Source: an uncultured Alphaproteobacteria bacterium
GTDB taxonomy: Bacteria; Pseudomonadota; Alphaproteobacteria; RF32; CAG-239
Assembly: GCA_934248075.1 (NCBI GenBank)
Contig: CAKQKH010000028.1
Span: 1 to 19,993 of the forward strand
Length of the DNA: 19,993 nucleotides
Reading direction: 5' to 3'
Positions within the stretch are counted from its first letter, which is position 1. Each line of letters begins with the position of its first letter. A program made the position numbers and the translations under genes. Of this stretch, positions 8,343 to 15,144 are shown one piece after another. Under the pieces are notes generated by a model. The model was not told the origin of the DNA and made no database searches. It was given only the letters and a program-made list of their open reading frames with translations.

Positions 8343-9839
8343 TTAATATGCGCCCTTTGTGTTTATCTCATAGCCGTTATTTCCATCTACCATGGAGTTG
8401 GCAAAAGCAAAATCGGTTGAATTGAGCGAATGAATACGATACAGGGTTTCACCCTGCTCAACTCTATCGCCGACTTTTTTGAGCAGATCCAGTCCGGCGC
8501 CTGGATATTGTGAAGCGCCTGCCAAAACGCCGATACGGTTAATTCGGTAGTTGTCAATACTTTCAACGATTCCGCTTTGCGTTGCCACAATATCACGGGT
8601 CAGATGTCCAAGCTGCGGTTGCGGAGCCTTGCCTTGGGCGTAAATTATTTTGTTAATGGCCTCAAGAGCGCGGCCGGAGGTTAAAATCTCTTTGGCAACG
8701 GCATAGCCCTGACCACCCCTGAGTTTGGGGTCAAATTCCAAAATTCTACCGGCCAAAAATAACGATTTTTCCAATAAATCCTGCGGAGCGTCAGCCTTGT
8801 TGCGCAACACTTTCATCACATCTCTGGCTTCTAATACCGCGCCAATACCATTGCCGATAGGCTCGCTGCCGTCAGTTATAACCGCATCAATCTCCAGCGA
8901 TAACATATCGCCGACATATTCCACCAATTTACGCAACCGCATGGCCTCATTGGTGGATTTAATACGAGAATTCGGCCCGACCGGAATATCCAAAACCAAA
9001 TGTGTTACACCGGCTGCCAGCTTGATTGCCAAAATTGATGCTGCCAAATGTTGCAACTGCAATAATCCCAGCTGCCGCTCAACCGAAGAAACGATTTTGT
9101 TGGCTTCGGCAATGGGCAAAGCATTATAATTGGTGATGGCGGCGCGATTTTCTTTTACCAAATTTTTAAGCTTGTTTTCATCAATATCAACATTGGCAAG
9201 CACAGCAAAAGTATCCGCCACGCCGGCGCAAGATGTAAGGGAATGAGAGGCGGTTTTGGGCATGGGCAGTCCATAAGCGGCGACAATTGCGGCGATGATA
9301 ATATCTGTTTTATTGCCTGGAACGCCGCCAAAACAATGAAAATCAACCACAATGTTTTCATTATCCCAGCGTAGGGTGTCCTCACCAATTAATGCCTCGG
9401 TTAAGGCCAAAACTTCCGGCGCGGTCATAAACGAACCAGACGCCACCAAAAAAGAAGCTATGTCCATATTGGAATAGCGGCGAGAAACAATGTCATTAAT
9501 AATGGAAGAATACTCTCCGGCGCTTAGGATATTGCCGGCGACTTTGCGTTTGATTGAGGCCAAACTTGGCGCTGTCGGAGCCAGTGTCAGAGATATGTTG
9601 GCGCCCTCAGGCAAATTGATTTGCTGAAAAGCCTCGTTATTTAGTCCAAGCTCATTCGGTTTGACCAATTTAGCATCGTCAACCACTTGCAAAAAAGCAT
9701 AAACCGGTTTTACCCCGCCATGGATTTCTACTTTTGTCAGGGTTTGAATATCATCAACTTTATAGGCTGTGCAGTCACGATGCACATAGGCGGTGTTTTC
9801 ATTAAAAGAGTTAACGGCAACGTGTTTGAGATTCAGCAT
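8343..9839 (-). CDS. AMP phosphorylase / putative thymidine phosphorylase (long, archaeal-type family)
   Basis: Phosphorolytic enzyme of the nucleoside phosphorylase family that splits AMP or thymidine with phosphate, in nucleotide salvage. The 498-residue form has the extra N-terminal domain (about 1-85) that marks the AMP phosphorylase / archaeal thymidine phosphorylase group, longer than ordinary DeoA (about 440). The core follows, with a FGGVPGNKT phosphate-binding loop, the segment SLTSCAGVADTFAVLA, the segment DIPVGPNSRIKST, and a C-terminal pyrimidine-phosphorylase domain (GIVESIDNYRIN onward). An in-frame ATG 17 codons further upstream exists, but I chose ATG 9839 because AAGGA lies at the right distance (9846-9850) and the protein then begins at the conserved domain. 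It lies 65 nt after the DUF1349 gene and 2 nt before the oxidoreductase. The sequence does not decide between AMP and thymidine as substrate. Confidence 0.88.
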   Translation of the reverse strand: MLNLKHVAVNSFNENTAYVHRDCTAYKVDDIQTLTKVEIHGGVKPVYAFLQVVDDAKLVKPNELGLNNEAFQQINLPEGANISLTLAPTAPSLASIKRKVAGNILSAGEYSSIINDIVSRRYSNMDIASFLVASGSFMTAPEVLALTEALIGEDTLRWDNENIVVDFHCFGGVPGNKTDIIIAAIVAAYGLPMPKTASHSLTSCAGVADTFAVLANVDIDENKLKNLVKENRAAITNYNALPIAEANKIVSSVERQLGLLQLQHLAASILAIKLAAGVTHLVLDIPVGPNSRIKSTNEAMRLRKLVEYVGDMLSLEIDAVITDGSEPIGNGIGAVLEARDVMKVLRNKADAPQDLLEKSLFLAGRILEFDPKLRGGQGYAVAKEILTSGRALEAINKIIYAQGKAPQPQLGHLTRDIVATQSGIVESIDNYRINRIGVLAGASQYPGAGLDLLKKVGDRVEQGETLYRIHSLNSTDFAFANSMVDGNNGYEINTKGAY

Positions 9840-9904
9840 CTTCGTTCCTTGTGGATATGGTTCGGATATTATGCTTATAATACCTTCCACAAGTTAAAAT
9901 ATAG

Positions 9905-10468
9905 CTAAAATTGCTCAATACTGACCAGCGTGGCCGAAAAATTGTGCTTTTGCGGAGAGCATATATAAGCGCCGCAACGCAACTCGTTTTTAACATTTGG
10001 CAGCGCGAACATTCGTAATTGACGGAAATTTTGCCCGTCGATAGATGCAAAAAGCAAAAAGTTTTTGCCTTTGCGAACCGCTTTAAGCCAAATATCCTGC
10101 GGAACTGAAACCAACGGCCAGACAGCCCAGTCAGAAGTTCCATTTGTGGTTACCACACTGCCCAGTTGAGGCATACGCATATCCGAAGACAAAAATCCGG
10201 CTTTAACCCAATTCAGGCTGTCAATTCTAAGCATTATGCCGCATTGATCAGCGGCTTCAGCTTGCTCAAAACGCCAATGAACCACAAGGCTGAAATCACC
10301 GTTTTTGCGAGTAAAGAAAAAGTGACCGTTATCTCTGTGAATATTGTGAGGAAGACTCTGCCAAAAATCAGTTTCAGGTTCGGATTGTACTACCATGCCG
10401 TTTTCATTAAAACAAACATCGGCCGGTTCGTTATCCCAACTAAAATCTTTTAGCGAGTCCAACAGCAT
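9905..10468 (-). CDS. DUF1349 family protein (concanavalin A-like fold)
   Basis: Member of a family with a predicted jelly-roll, lectin-like fold; its biochemical role is unknown. The 187-residue product shows the family pattern: an early Trp-containing motif (FSWDNEP), FWQSLPHNIHRDNGHFFF in the first third, a DQCGIMLRID strand, and a late strand reading KNFLLFASIDGQNFRQLRMF. No signal peptide is seen, so it is probably cytoplasmic. The ATG at 10468 overlaps the TGA of the CbpA-like gene (TGATG), indicating translational coupling; a TTG one codon earlier is possible but less likely. It therefore rides on the heat-shock-type promoter of that gene. Confidence 0.82.
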   Translation of the reverse strand: MLLDSLKDFSWDNEPADVCFNENGMVVQSEPETDFWQSLPHNIHRDNGHFFFTRKNGDFSLVVHWRFEQAEAADQCGIMLRIDSLNWVKAGFLSSDMRMPQLGSVVTTNGTSDWAVWPLVSVPQDIWLKAVRKGKNFLLFASIDGQNFRQLRMFALPNVKNELRCGAYICSPQKHNFSATLVSIEQF

Positions 10469-11397
10469 CAAAAATTCCTTATATTTTCGTCAGGCATTTG
10501 CCGCAACGCCTCTTCAAGTCCGGCGTTTGGCGTTTTGGGAGATAAAATTTTCAATGAGATAATCTGATCGCCGCCTTTAACCCCTTTGCCTTTAAGCCTG
10601 AGCTTTTCTCCGCTGGACGCATAGGGAGGAATATTCACGGCTACTTTGCCGGTGATGGTCGGAACCGTCACTTTGGCTCCCAAAATTGCCTCTTTGACAG
10701 TTATCGGCATTTCCATAACAATATTATTGCCGTCTAAGCTGAAGTATGGGTGTTTACTTACATTTAAGGTTATCAGAACATCTCCGGCACTACCGCCGTT
10801 GGGGCTTGGTTGTCCAAGTCCTTTTAAGCGTAAAGTTTGTCCGTCAACGGTTCCGGCGGGAATTTTAACATTAATATTTTTTCCGTTTAAGTTGACACTC
10901 TTTTCATCACCGCGGACAGCAGCCAAAAAGTCTATCCGCATAGTGTAGTTGATGTCTTCCCCTTTACGCGGCCGCCGCGCCGAAGCGCCGAATCCGCTTT
11001 GAAAACCGCCGGCGCGCCCTCCGGTAAACTGTGAAAATATGTCATCTCCAAAAATTGAGGAAAAATCAAAATCGCCGCCTCCGGTGCGATAATATGTGCC
11101 TCCCTGGCCAAAGGGATTCCCTCCCTGACCAAATGGATTGCCCTCGCTGAAACCGGCGCCAAAGCCGGTCGGCTTTCCGTCAGCATCTATCTCGTTGTTG
11201 TCGTATTTCTTGCGTTTTTCTTTGTCGCCCAAAATATCATATGCGCAAGAAACTTCCTTAAATTTTTCAGCGGCATTTTTGTCGTCTTTGTTTAAGTCAG
11301 GGTGGTATTTGCGCGCAAGCTTGCGGTATGCCGACTTAATTTCGGCATCGGTCGCGTCTTTGCTGACACCCAAAACATGATATAAGTTTTTGTTCAT
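10468..11397 (-). CDS. cbpA: CbpA-type J-domain co-chaperone (DnaJ-like, no zinc finger)
   Basis: Second J-protein of the window, predicted to assist DnaK under stress. Of 309 residues, the J domain occupies about 1-67 with HPD at 32-34. A Gly/Phe-rich linker follows and contains a direct repeat of GNPFGQGG. The region then goes straight to the two C-terminal beta domains and lacks the CxxCxGxG zinc finger, which is the CbpA (type II) layout. Length matches the family (about 300). The gene carries a heat-shock-type promoter at 11435-11466 and is the first gene of a run with the DUF1349 protein, phosphorylase and oxidoreductase. The assignment to the CbpA type is firm; the exact symbol is by analogy with E. 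coli. Confidence 0.92.
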   Translation of the reverse strand: MNKNLYHVLGVSKDATDAEIKSAYRKLARKYHPDLNKDDKNAAEKFKEVSCAYDILGDKEKRKKYDNNEIDADGKPTGFGAGFSEGNPFGQGGNPFGQGGTYYRTGGGDFDFSSIFGDDIFSQFTGGRAGGFQSGFGASARRPRKGEDINYTMRIDFLAAVRGDEKSVNLNGKNINVKIPAGTVDGQTLRLKGLGQPSPNGGSAGDVLITLNVSKHPYFSLDGNNIVMEMPITVKEAILGAKVTVPTITGKVAVNIPPYASSGEKLRLKGKGVKGGDQIISLKILSPKTPNAGLEEALRQMPDENIRNF

Positions 11398-11434
11398 AGC
11401 CTTCGCTCTTAGTTAAAATCTTTCCTATTTATAT

Positions 11435-11466
11435 GCTATATAGGAAGAAAGGCTGCTTATTGCAAG
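11435..11466 (-). promoter_or_regulatory. Heat-shock (RpoH) promoter of the CbpA-like gene
   Basis: On the minus strand, CTTG (plus 11463-11466) is followed after 18 nt by CCTATATAGC (plus 11435-11444). It differs from the CYTATNTNNG consensus only at the last base. Both boxes and spacing match the dnaK promoter at 7390-7421 almost exactly. It lies about 40 nt upstream of the ATG. Confidence 0.7.
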
Positions 11467-11477
11467 CTGATTTGCGA

Positions 11478-11783
11478 TTAAAAATCAGCCAATTTTTGGC
11501 AAACAAAAGTAGCGCGGCGGGAATTGTCCGGCCGAGTTACAATTTCGTACAAAGAGGCTTGTTTGCCGCCTCTATCCTGACAATAAAGCGCGGCAACCGG
11601 AGCAATCTCGTCCACTCTAATGTCTTTGTATTCATAAGTTACAAAATTTGGTGATTTGGCGACAACTCTAGCGTGAGCCGCAATATGATTGTAATCCGGC
11701 TGCTCCCAAATTACGGTCTCTGGTTCAGATAGCGCGCAGGCGTTCATGCTCAAAGCCAAAAGCGCTGCAAAAATTTTTTTCAT
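11478..11783 (-). CDS. Small exported protein, possible lipoprotein
   Basis: Unrecognised protein of 101 residues. The N-terminus is a clear export signal (MKKIF, then a hydrophobic run) ending in MNAC with Cys16. This could be a lipoprotein signal, although Met at -3 and Asn at -2 fit the lipobox poorly. The mature part has two more cysteines, in LYCQDRGG and in FVCQKL, which could form a disulfide in the periplasm. The ATG overlaps the TGA of the 58-residue gene upstream (TGATG), so the two are probably translated together. The heat-shock promoter of the CbpA-like gene sits just past its stop codon. Confidence 0.7.
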   Translation of the reverse strand: MKKIFAALLALSMNACALSEPETVIWEQPDYNHIAAHARVVAKSPNFVTYEYKDIRVDEIAPVAALYCQDRGGKQASLYEIVTRPDNSRRATFVCQKLADF

Positions 11784-11959
11784 CAGTTCAGCTCCTGAAT
11801 TTTCTGCGCCGTTTTTGAGGCGGGTGTTTGGTTGGACTTTTGGTTTTCAGGCAAAGAAAGCCCCTCTACCGATTCTCCGCCCTTGAGAGCAATAACTTTG
11901 CTGCGCATTGCCTTAATCCGCTTAGTGGCGGCAGAGTAATCATATTCTGCTTTTTTCAT
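11783..11959 (-). CDS. Small basic protein of unknown function (58 aa)
   Basis: Unrecognised. I place the start at ATG 11959 rather than ten codons upstream because GGAGG (plus 11970-11974) is a near-perfect ribosome binding site 10 nt before it. The product (MKKAEYDYSAATKRI onward) is short and basic in its first half, without a signal peptide or membrane segment, and probably disordered at its C-terminus (Ser/Gln/Pro/Lys-rich). Its stop overlaps the start of the next exported-protein gene. Support is the strong ribosome binding site and the coupled overlap, not homology. Confidence 0.6.
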   Translation of the reverse strand: MKKAEYDYSAATKRIKAMRSKVIALKGGESVEGLSLPENQKSNQTPASKTAQKIQELN

Positions 11960-12015
11960 GGCCTTGGTTCCTCCACAATTTGGCATCATTTTAACATTTT
12001 TTTATTAAGCAATGC

Positions 12016-12318
12016 TTAATTCAATTCGTTATAAATATCTTTTCCGGCCTTAAGCAGAATGTTATAAACTTTGCGATTAGTTGAGTTTTTGGTGCGGGAA
12101 TTTTGCAGTTTGCTCATCATTCGCTGCAATTTGCGATTAAAAGCCTGATTCTCGCGCAGGCTTTCAACTGCGTTAATATTTTCCTCATCATCTATTTTAT
12201 AATTGGTAACGGCCTTAAGTGTGGCAATATATTTGGCGTCATTCTGCGCGGCAAATTGTGCCGATGCCGGAGTGGCGGTCAAAACAGCCAAAGTTACGGC
12301 TAAAAGCATAAATCTCAT
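12016..12318 (-). CDS. Small secreted protein of unknown function
   Basis: Unrecognised 100-residue protein. The start at ATG 12318 is preferred over an ATG five codons earlier because GGAG (plus 12328-12331) lies 9 nt before it. Residues 1 to about 20 are a classic signal peptide (MRFMLLAVTLAVLTATPASA, cleavage likely after ASA). The mature part is polar and probably helical, with many Asn, Lys and Glu and no cysteine. It is probably periplasmic. It may lead the three-gene cluster of small proteins running down to 11478. It is divergent from the ELM1-like gene across a 97-bp AT-rich gap holding a TATAAT (12351-12356, also ATTATA for the other strand), but I see no convincing -35 box. Confidence 0.65.
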   Translation of the reverse strand: MRFMLLAVTLAVLTATPASAQFAAQNDAKYIATLKAVTNYKIDDEENINAVESLRENQAFNRKLQRMMSKLQNSRTKNSTNRKVYNILLKAGKDIYNELN

Positions 12319-12415
12319 GTGCGCTATCTCCATAAAAAGATTGTTTTAATTATAATAAATCATATACTACAAGCATTATATTTGTTTTACTATGCAATTT
12401 TGAAAGTTATCAGCC

Positions 12416-13390
12416 ATGAAAAAAATAATGTGGGCGTTGTTTGATGATCGCATGGGTAGTGTCGGTCAGGCCAAAGGTGTGATTTTAGCTCTAGGCGATG
12501 AAATCAATACGGTGGAAAAGACCATAGCGTATAATCGTTGGGCGCGCTTGCCTAATTGCCTTAAGGGTTGTTCTTTGCTGGGCGTTGATGCGGCTAAGAG
12601 CAGTAAATTGCAGGCTCCGTGGCCGGATTTGGTTCTTTCCATTAGTCGCCGCACCACCCCGATCGCCCGCTGGATAAAAAAACAGTCTGGCGGCAAAACT
12701 AAGATTATTCAGTTAATGTATCCGGGATCTTGGGGGCTTAAAGATCTTGATTTGGTGGTTGTTCCCGAGCATGATGCCGCCAAGTGCAAGGGCGCAAATT
12801 TTCTATTTATCACCGGATGCCCGCATCGGATAACTCAGCAAACCATTGCTGAGGCCAAACAAAAATGGGATCCTGTTTTTGCCTCGTTGCCGCGCCCGTG
12901 GACTACGGTTTTGGTTGGCGGTGCAATCAAGGGCAAGCCATTTTCTTTGGATAATGCGCGGTTGTTGGGACAAGAGATTCGCCAGTTGGTTGATAAAATC
13001 GGCGGTTCTGTGCTAATTACTTCTTCTCGCCGCACCGGAGCGTCTGCGGAGGCCGCTATTATGCAAGAGTTGCAAGGGGTTCCTGCTTACACTTATCTAT
13101 GGGGTGAGAAAAAAGAAAATCCGATTATGGGGTTTTATGCCTGTGCTGATAAGATTATTGCTACCGGAGATTCGGTGTCAATGGTCAGCGAGGCTTGCGG
13201 TTCTGAAAATCCGGTGCTGGTCTTTGAGGGGAAAAACTGGCTGACCCCAAAACATCATCGTTTTGTTGCTTCTCTATACAATAGCGGATACGCAATCGCG
13301 CTGGAAGATGCGGCGGCGCTGGAGTTTAAACCCGCCAAATATATTAATCCGGCTCAAAAAATCGCTGCGGAAATTTTAAAAATCCGGTAG
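12416..13390 (+). CDS. ELM1/COG3660 family protein (GT-B-like fold)
   Basis: 324-residue member of the family related to the plant mitochondrial-fission factor ELM1, common in alphaproteobacteria. Its fold is that of nucleotide-sugar glycosyltransferases, but the bacterial activity is not established. Diagnostic segments are LVLSISRRT near 72-80, IQLMYPG near 98-104, the stretch TTVLVGGAIKG near 163-173, ITSSRRT at 201-207 and ATGDSVSMVSEAC at 249-261. The last is where the sugar-nucleotide site lies in related folds. There is no signal peptide or membrane helix. The start ATG has only a weak ribosome binding site. It is the only plus-strand gene between 5.4 and 16.5 kb, and its last 15 bases overlap the end of the RquA-like gene tail to tail. 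Confidence 0.88.
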   Translation: MKKIMWALFDDRMGSVGQAKGVILALGDEINTVEKTIAYNRWARLPNCLKGCSLLGVDAAKSSKLQAPWPDLVLSISRRTTPIARWIKKQSGGKTKIIQLMYPGSWGLKDLDLVVVPEHDAAKCKGANFLFITGCPHRITQQTIAEAKQKWDPVFASLPRPWTTVLVGGAIKGKPFSLDNARLLGQEIRQLVDKIGGSVLITSSRRTGASAEAAIMQELQGVPAYTYLWGEKKENPIMGFYACADKIIATGDSVSMVSEACGSENPVLVFEGKNWLTPKHHRFVASLYNSGYAIALEDAAALEFKPAKYINPAQKIAAEILKIR

Positions 13391-14131
13391 GAAAAACTCG
13401 TTAGATTCGCTAGATTGTTCAGCTGATAGAGCTTCTTCAAGCGGGCTGGTTTTGCGCGTGGCAACCAAACGCTGAAACATTCCGCCAAAATATAAACTTT
13501 TGCGCCAAATGAAATCTGTTTTGTTTTTGGCATAAGTTTCAATGCCTCTATCCCACAGTTTTTCAACAAAAGGATTGCGCAAGCGGTTATACATCCTCAC
13601 TATATAGCGCAGCGGGTGCCAATAAGACGGGTTGTGATAATCAACAAACACAACGCTTCCCCCCGGTTTTACTGCTTTGAGCGCATTGTTTATAACCTTT
13701 GATTTGGTTGCGGAGGGCAGCTCTTGCAGCAACAAAAAGCACAAAACCACATCATACGGAGTTGAGACTTCAAAATCGGCGGCATCTTGTTTAAAAATAT
13801 GCAGCGCGGGATAAACGTTGCCGTATTTTTCCCGATTGCGAGAAATCTGCAGGTCATTGATATCAAATATGTCATATTGTCCATATGCGCCGACGCTTTG
13901 AGCCACTTGATCTATTTCATCGCCAAAAACCAAACCGAGCTGCAACACGCTTTGATTAATTTTGATATTGTGCAGAGCCGCATTTACCAACCTGTTATAT
14001 TGGAAAAAAGTGCGTAATTTGGCAGAAAAATTACTGTCCATCGCGGTGCTTTTATCAAGATTGCCATAAATGTCGCCATAAACAACGCGGCTATATGCCG
14101 GCAAATTAGAAGAAGTATCGTTATTGCTCAT
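13376..14131 (-). CDS. rquA: Probable RquA, rhodoquinone biosynthesis (methyltransferase-fold aminating enzyme)
   Basis: Class I SAM-dependent methyltransferase fold, 251 residues. RquA converts ubiquinone to rhodoquinone, the carrier used with fumarate reductase when oxygen is scarce. The usual Gly-rich SAM loop is replaced by VLQLGLVFGDE (62-72), as in RquA (VLQVACVYGD-like). Other matches from memory are DINDLQ (90-95), FLLLQELP (132-139), FVDYHNP (162-168) before HPLRY (172-176), NPFVEKLW (186-193) and FGGMFQRLVATR (215-226). The chemistry was recently described as amino transfer from SAM, not methylation. It is the last gene of the five-gene operon, 4 nt after the HPt-like gene. A generic quinone methyltransferase is the alternative. 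The symbol is given with moderate confidence. Confidence 0.65.
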   Translation of the reverse strand: MSNNDTSSNLPAYSRVVYGDIYGNLDKSTAMDSNFSAKLRTFFQYNRLVNAALHNIKINQSVLQLGLVFGDEIDQVAQSVGAYGQYDIFDINDLQISRNREKYGNVYPALHIFKQDAADFEVSTPYDVVLCFLLLQELPSATKSKVINNALKAVKPGGSVVFVDYHNPSYWHPLRYIVRMYNRLRNPFVEKLWDRGIETYAKNKTDFIWRKSLYFGGMFQRLVATRKTSPLEEALSAEQSSESNEFFLPDF

Positions 14132-14135
14132 ATTT

Positions 14136-14477
14136 TTATTCCATCTGTAAAAAGATTATTCCAACATCGCCTATGCTCTGCTCATAGATTTCTCGGCTAT
14201 CGACAATTTTTTGCTCCAGTTTCTCAAAATGACGTTTGAGTATCTTGTCTTCAATAGTCTGACATATCCGCGCAAAATCGTCCATGCCGAAAACTTGACT
14301 TGCCGAGCGCCAATTATGAAACATTTGCCGCTTAGTTTCCCAGTCCGCCGCGTTTAATTTTTGCCAATTTTGGCTTGACTGCTCAAGATACTCGTTCCAC
14401 AAAAAACGCAGCTTCTGAGTTCCAAACACTTCTTTATATTCATTCAGGCGGCGAGTGTTTATTTTATTTATCGGCAT
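14136..14477 (-). CDS. Probable histidine phosphotransfer (HPt) domain protein
   Basis: Small cytoplasmic helical protein of 113 residues, predicted to pass a phosphoryl group within a phosphorelay. It shows the HPt pattern HxxRSAS at 54-60 (HNWRSAS, His54 the likely phosphorylation site), followed by FGMDDFARICQTIEDKI, which fits the conserved helix after the active site (G..L...C..LE). A charged helical stretch follows. Its ATG lies inside the last codons of the response regulator gene (14-bp overlap), so the two are coupled, which fits a partner role. No histidine kinase is seen nearby. It could instead be an HPt-fold protein with no phosphotransfer, since the family pattern is loose. Confidence 0.6.
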   Translation of the reverse strand: MPINKINTRRLNEYKEVFGTQKLRFLWNEYLEQSSQNWQKLNAADWETKRQMFHNWRSASQVFGMDDFARICQTIEDKILKRHFEKLEQKIVDSREIYEQSIGDVGIIFLQME

Positions 14478-15138
14478 GAATCAATCCCAATTTTGCGGCC
14501 TCCACTACGGCGCCGGTACGGTTATACACGTTCAGCAGTTTCAATATTGCGGTAACATGCAGTTTAACAGTTCCTTCGGACAGTCCCAGCTCAAAAGCAA
14601 TTTGTTTGTTGGATTTGCCCTGAGAAATCAGGCGGATAACATCAATTTGCCGCGGTGATAAAATTTTAATTTTCTCATTAGAATCTTGATTTTGCGGCAA
14701 ATTTTCAACTTGCTTAAGCATGTCAAATTCATTTTGGTTGGTGTTGCGCAATAATTCCGGCGGGATATAAACGCCACCGGACAACACCAGATTGACGGCG
14801 CTGATAATCACCGCGTTACTGGAACTTTTGGGGATATATCCGGCCGCGCCGATTTCAATGGTCTTTTGGACAATTTCCTTATCAAAAACCGCTGATAGAA
14901 TAATAATTGGCGTCTCCGGCAAGGTATTGTGAATTTTTTGAATCGCGTCAAGCCAGTTGGCGCCGGGCATTGCCAAATCAGTCAGAACCAAATTAAAATC
15001 TTTTTGGTTGTTTAAAATATTAAAGATATCAGTGTAGCTCTTGGCAGATATCAGCTCCAGACTAGGATCGTAGTCGTGCAAAATAAGCTCCAACCCCTTC
15101 AAAAACAATTCATGGTCATCGGCAATAAGTATTTTCAT
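14464..15138 (-). CDS. NarL/FixJ-family response regulator
   Basis: DNA-binding response regulator of 224 residues. The receiver domain (about 1-120) has the acidic pair D7-D8, the phosphoacceptor D54 in LVLTDLAMPG, the conserved Ser in IIILSAV and the Lys in GYIPKSS. A linker with Asn/Gln-rich sequence (about 130-155) joins it to a LuxR-type helix-turn-helix (LSPRQIDVIRLISQGKSNKQIA onward). All key residues are present, so it should be phosphorylatable. AAGGAG (15148-15153), inside the end of rsmE, is its ribosome binding site. It lies 6 nt after rsmE and overlaps the HPt-like gene. Targets are unknown; the operon suggests a link to the RquA-like gene. Confidence 0.93.
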   Translation of the reverse strand: MKILIADDHELFLKGLELILHDYDPSLELISAKSYTDIFNILNNQKDFNLVLTDLAMPGANWLDAIQKIHNTLPETPIIILSAVFDKEIVQKTIEIGAAGYIPKSSSNAVIISAVNLVLSGGVYIPPELLRNTNQNEFDMLKQVENLPQNQDSNEKIKILSPRQIDVIRLISQGKSNKQIAFELGLSEGTVKLHVTAILKLLNVYNRTGAVVEAAKLGLIHADK

Positions 15139-15144
15139 CGATTC

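Noticed and set aside
11997..12017. Palindrome TTAAGCA-A-TGCTTAA as a terminator of the secreted-protein gene
   Set aside because: The run after the stem on the minus strand is A-rich instead of T-rich, so it does not fit an intrinsic terminator for that gene.
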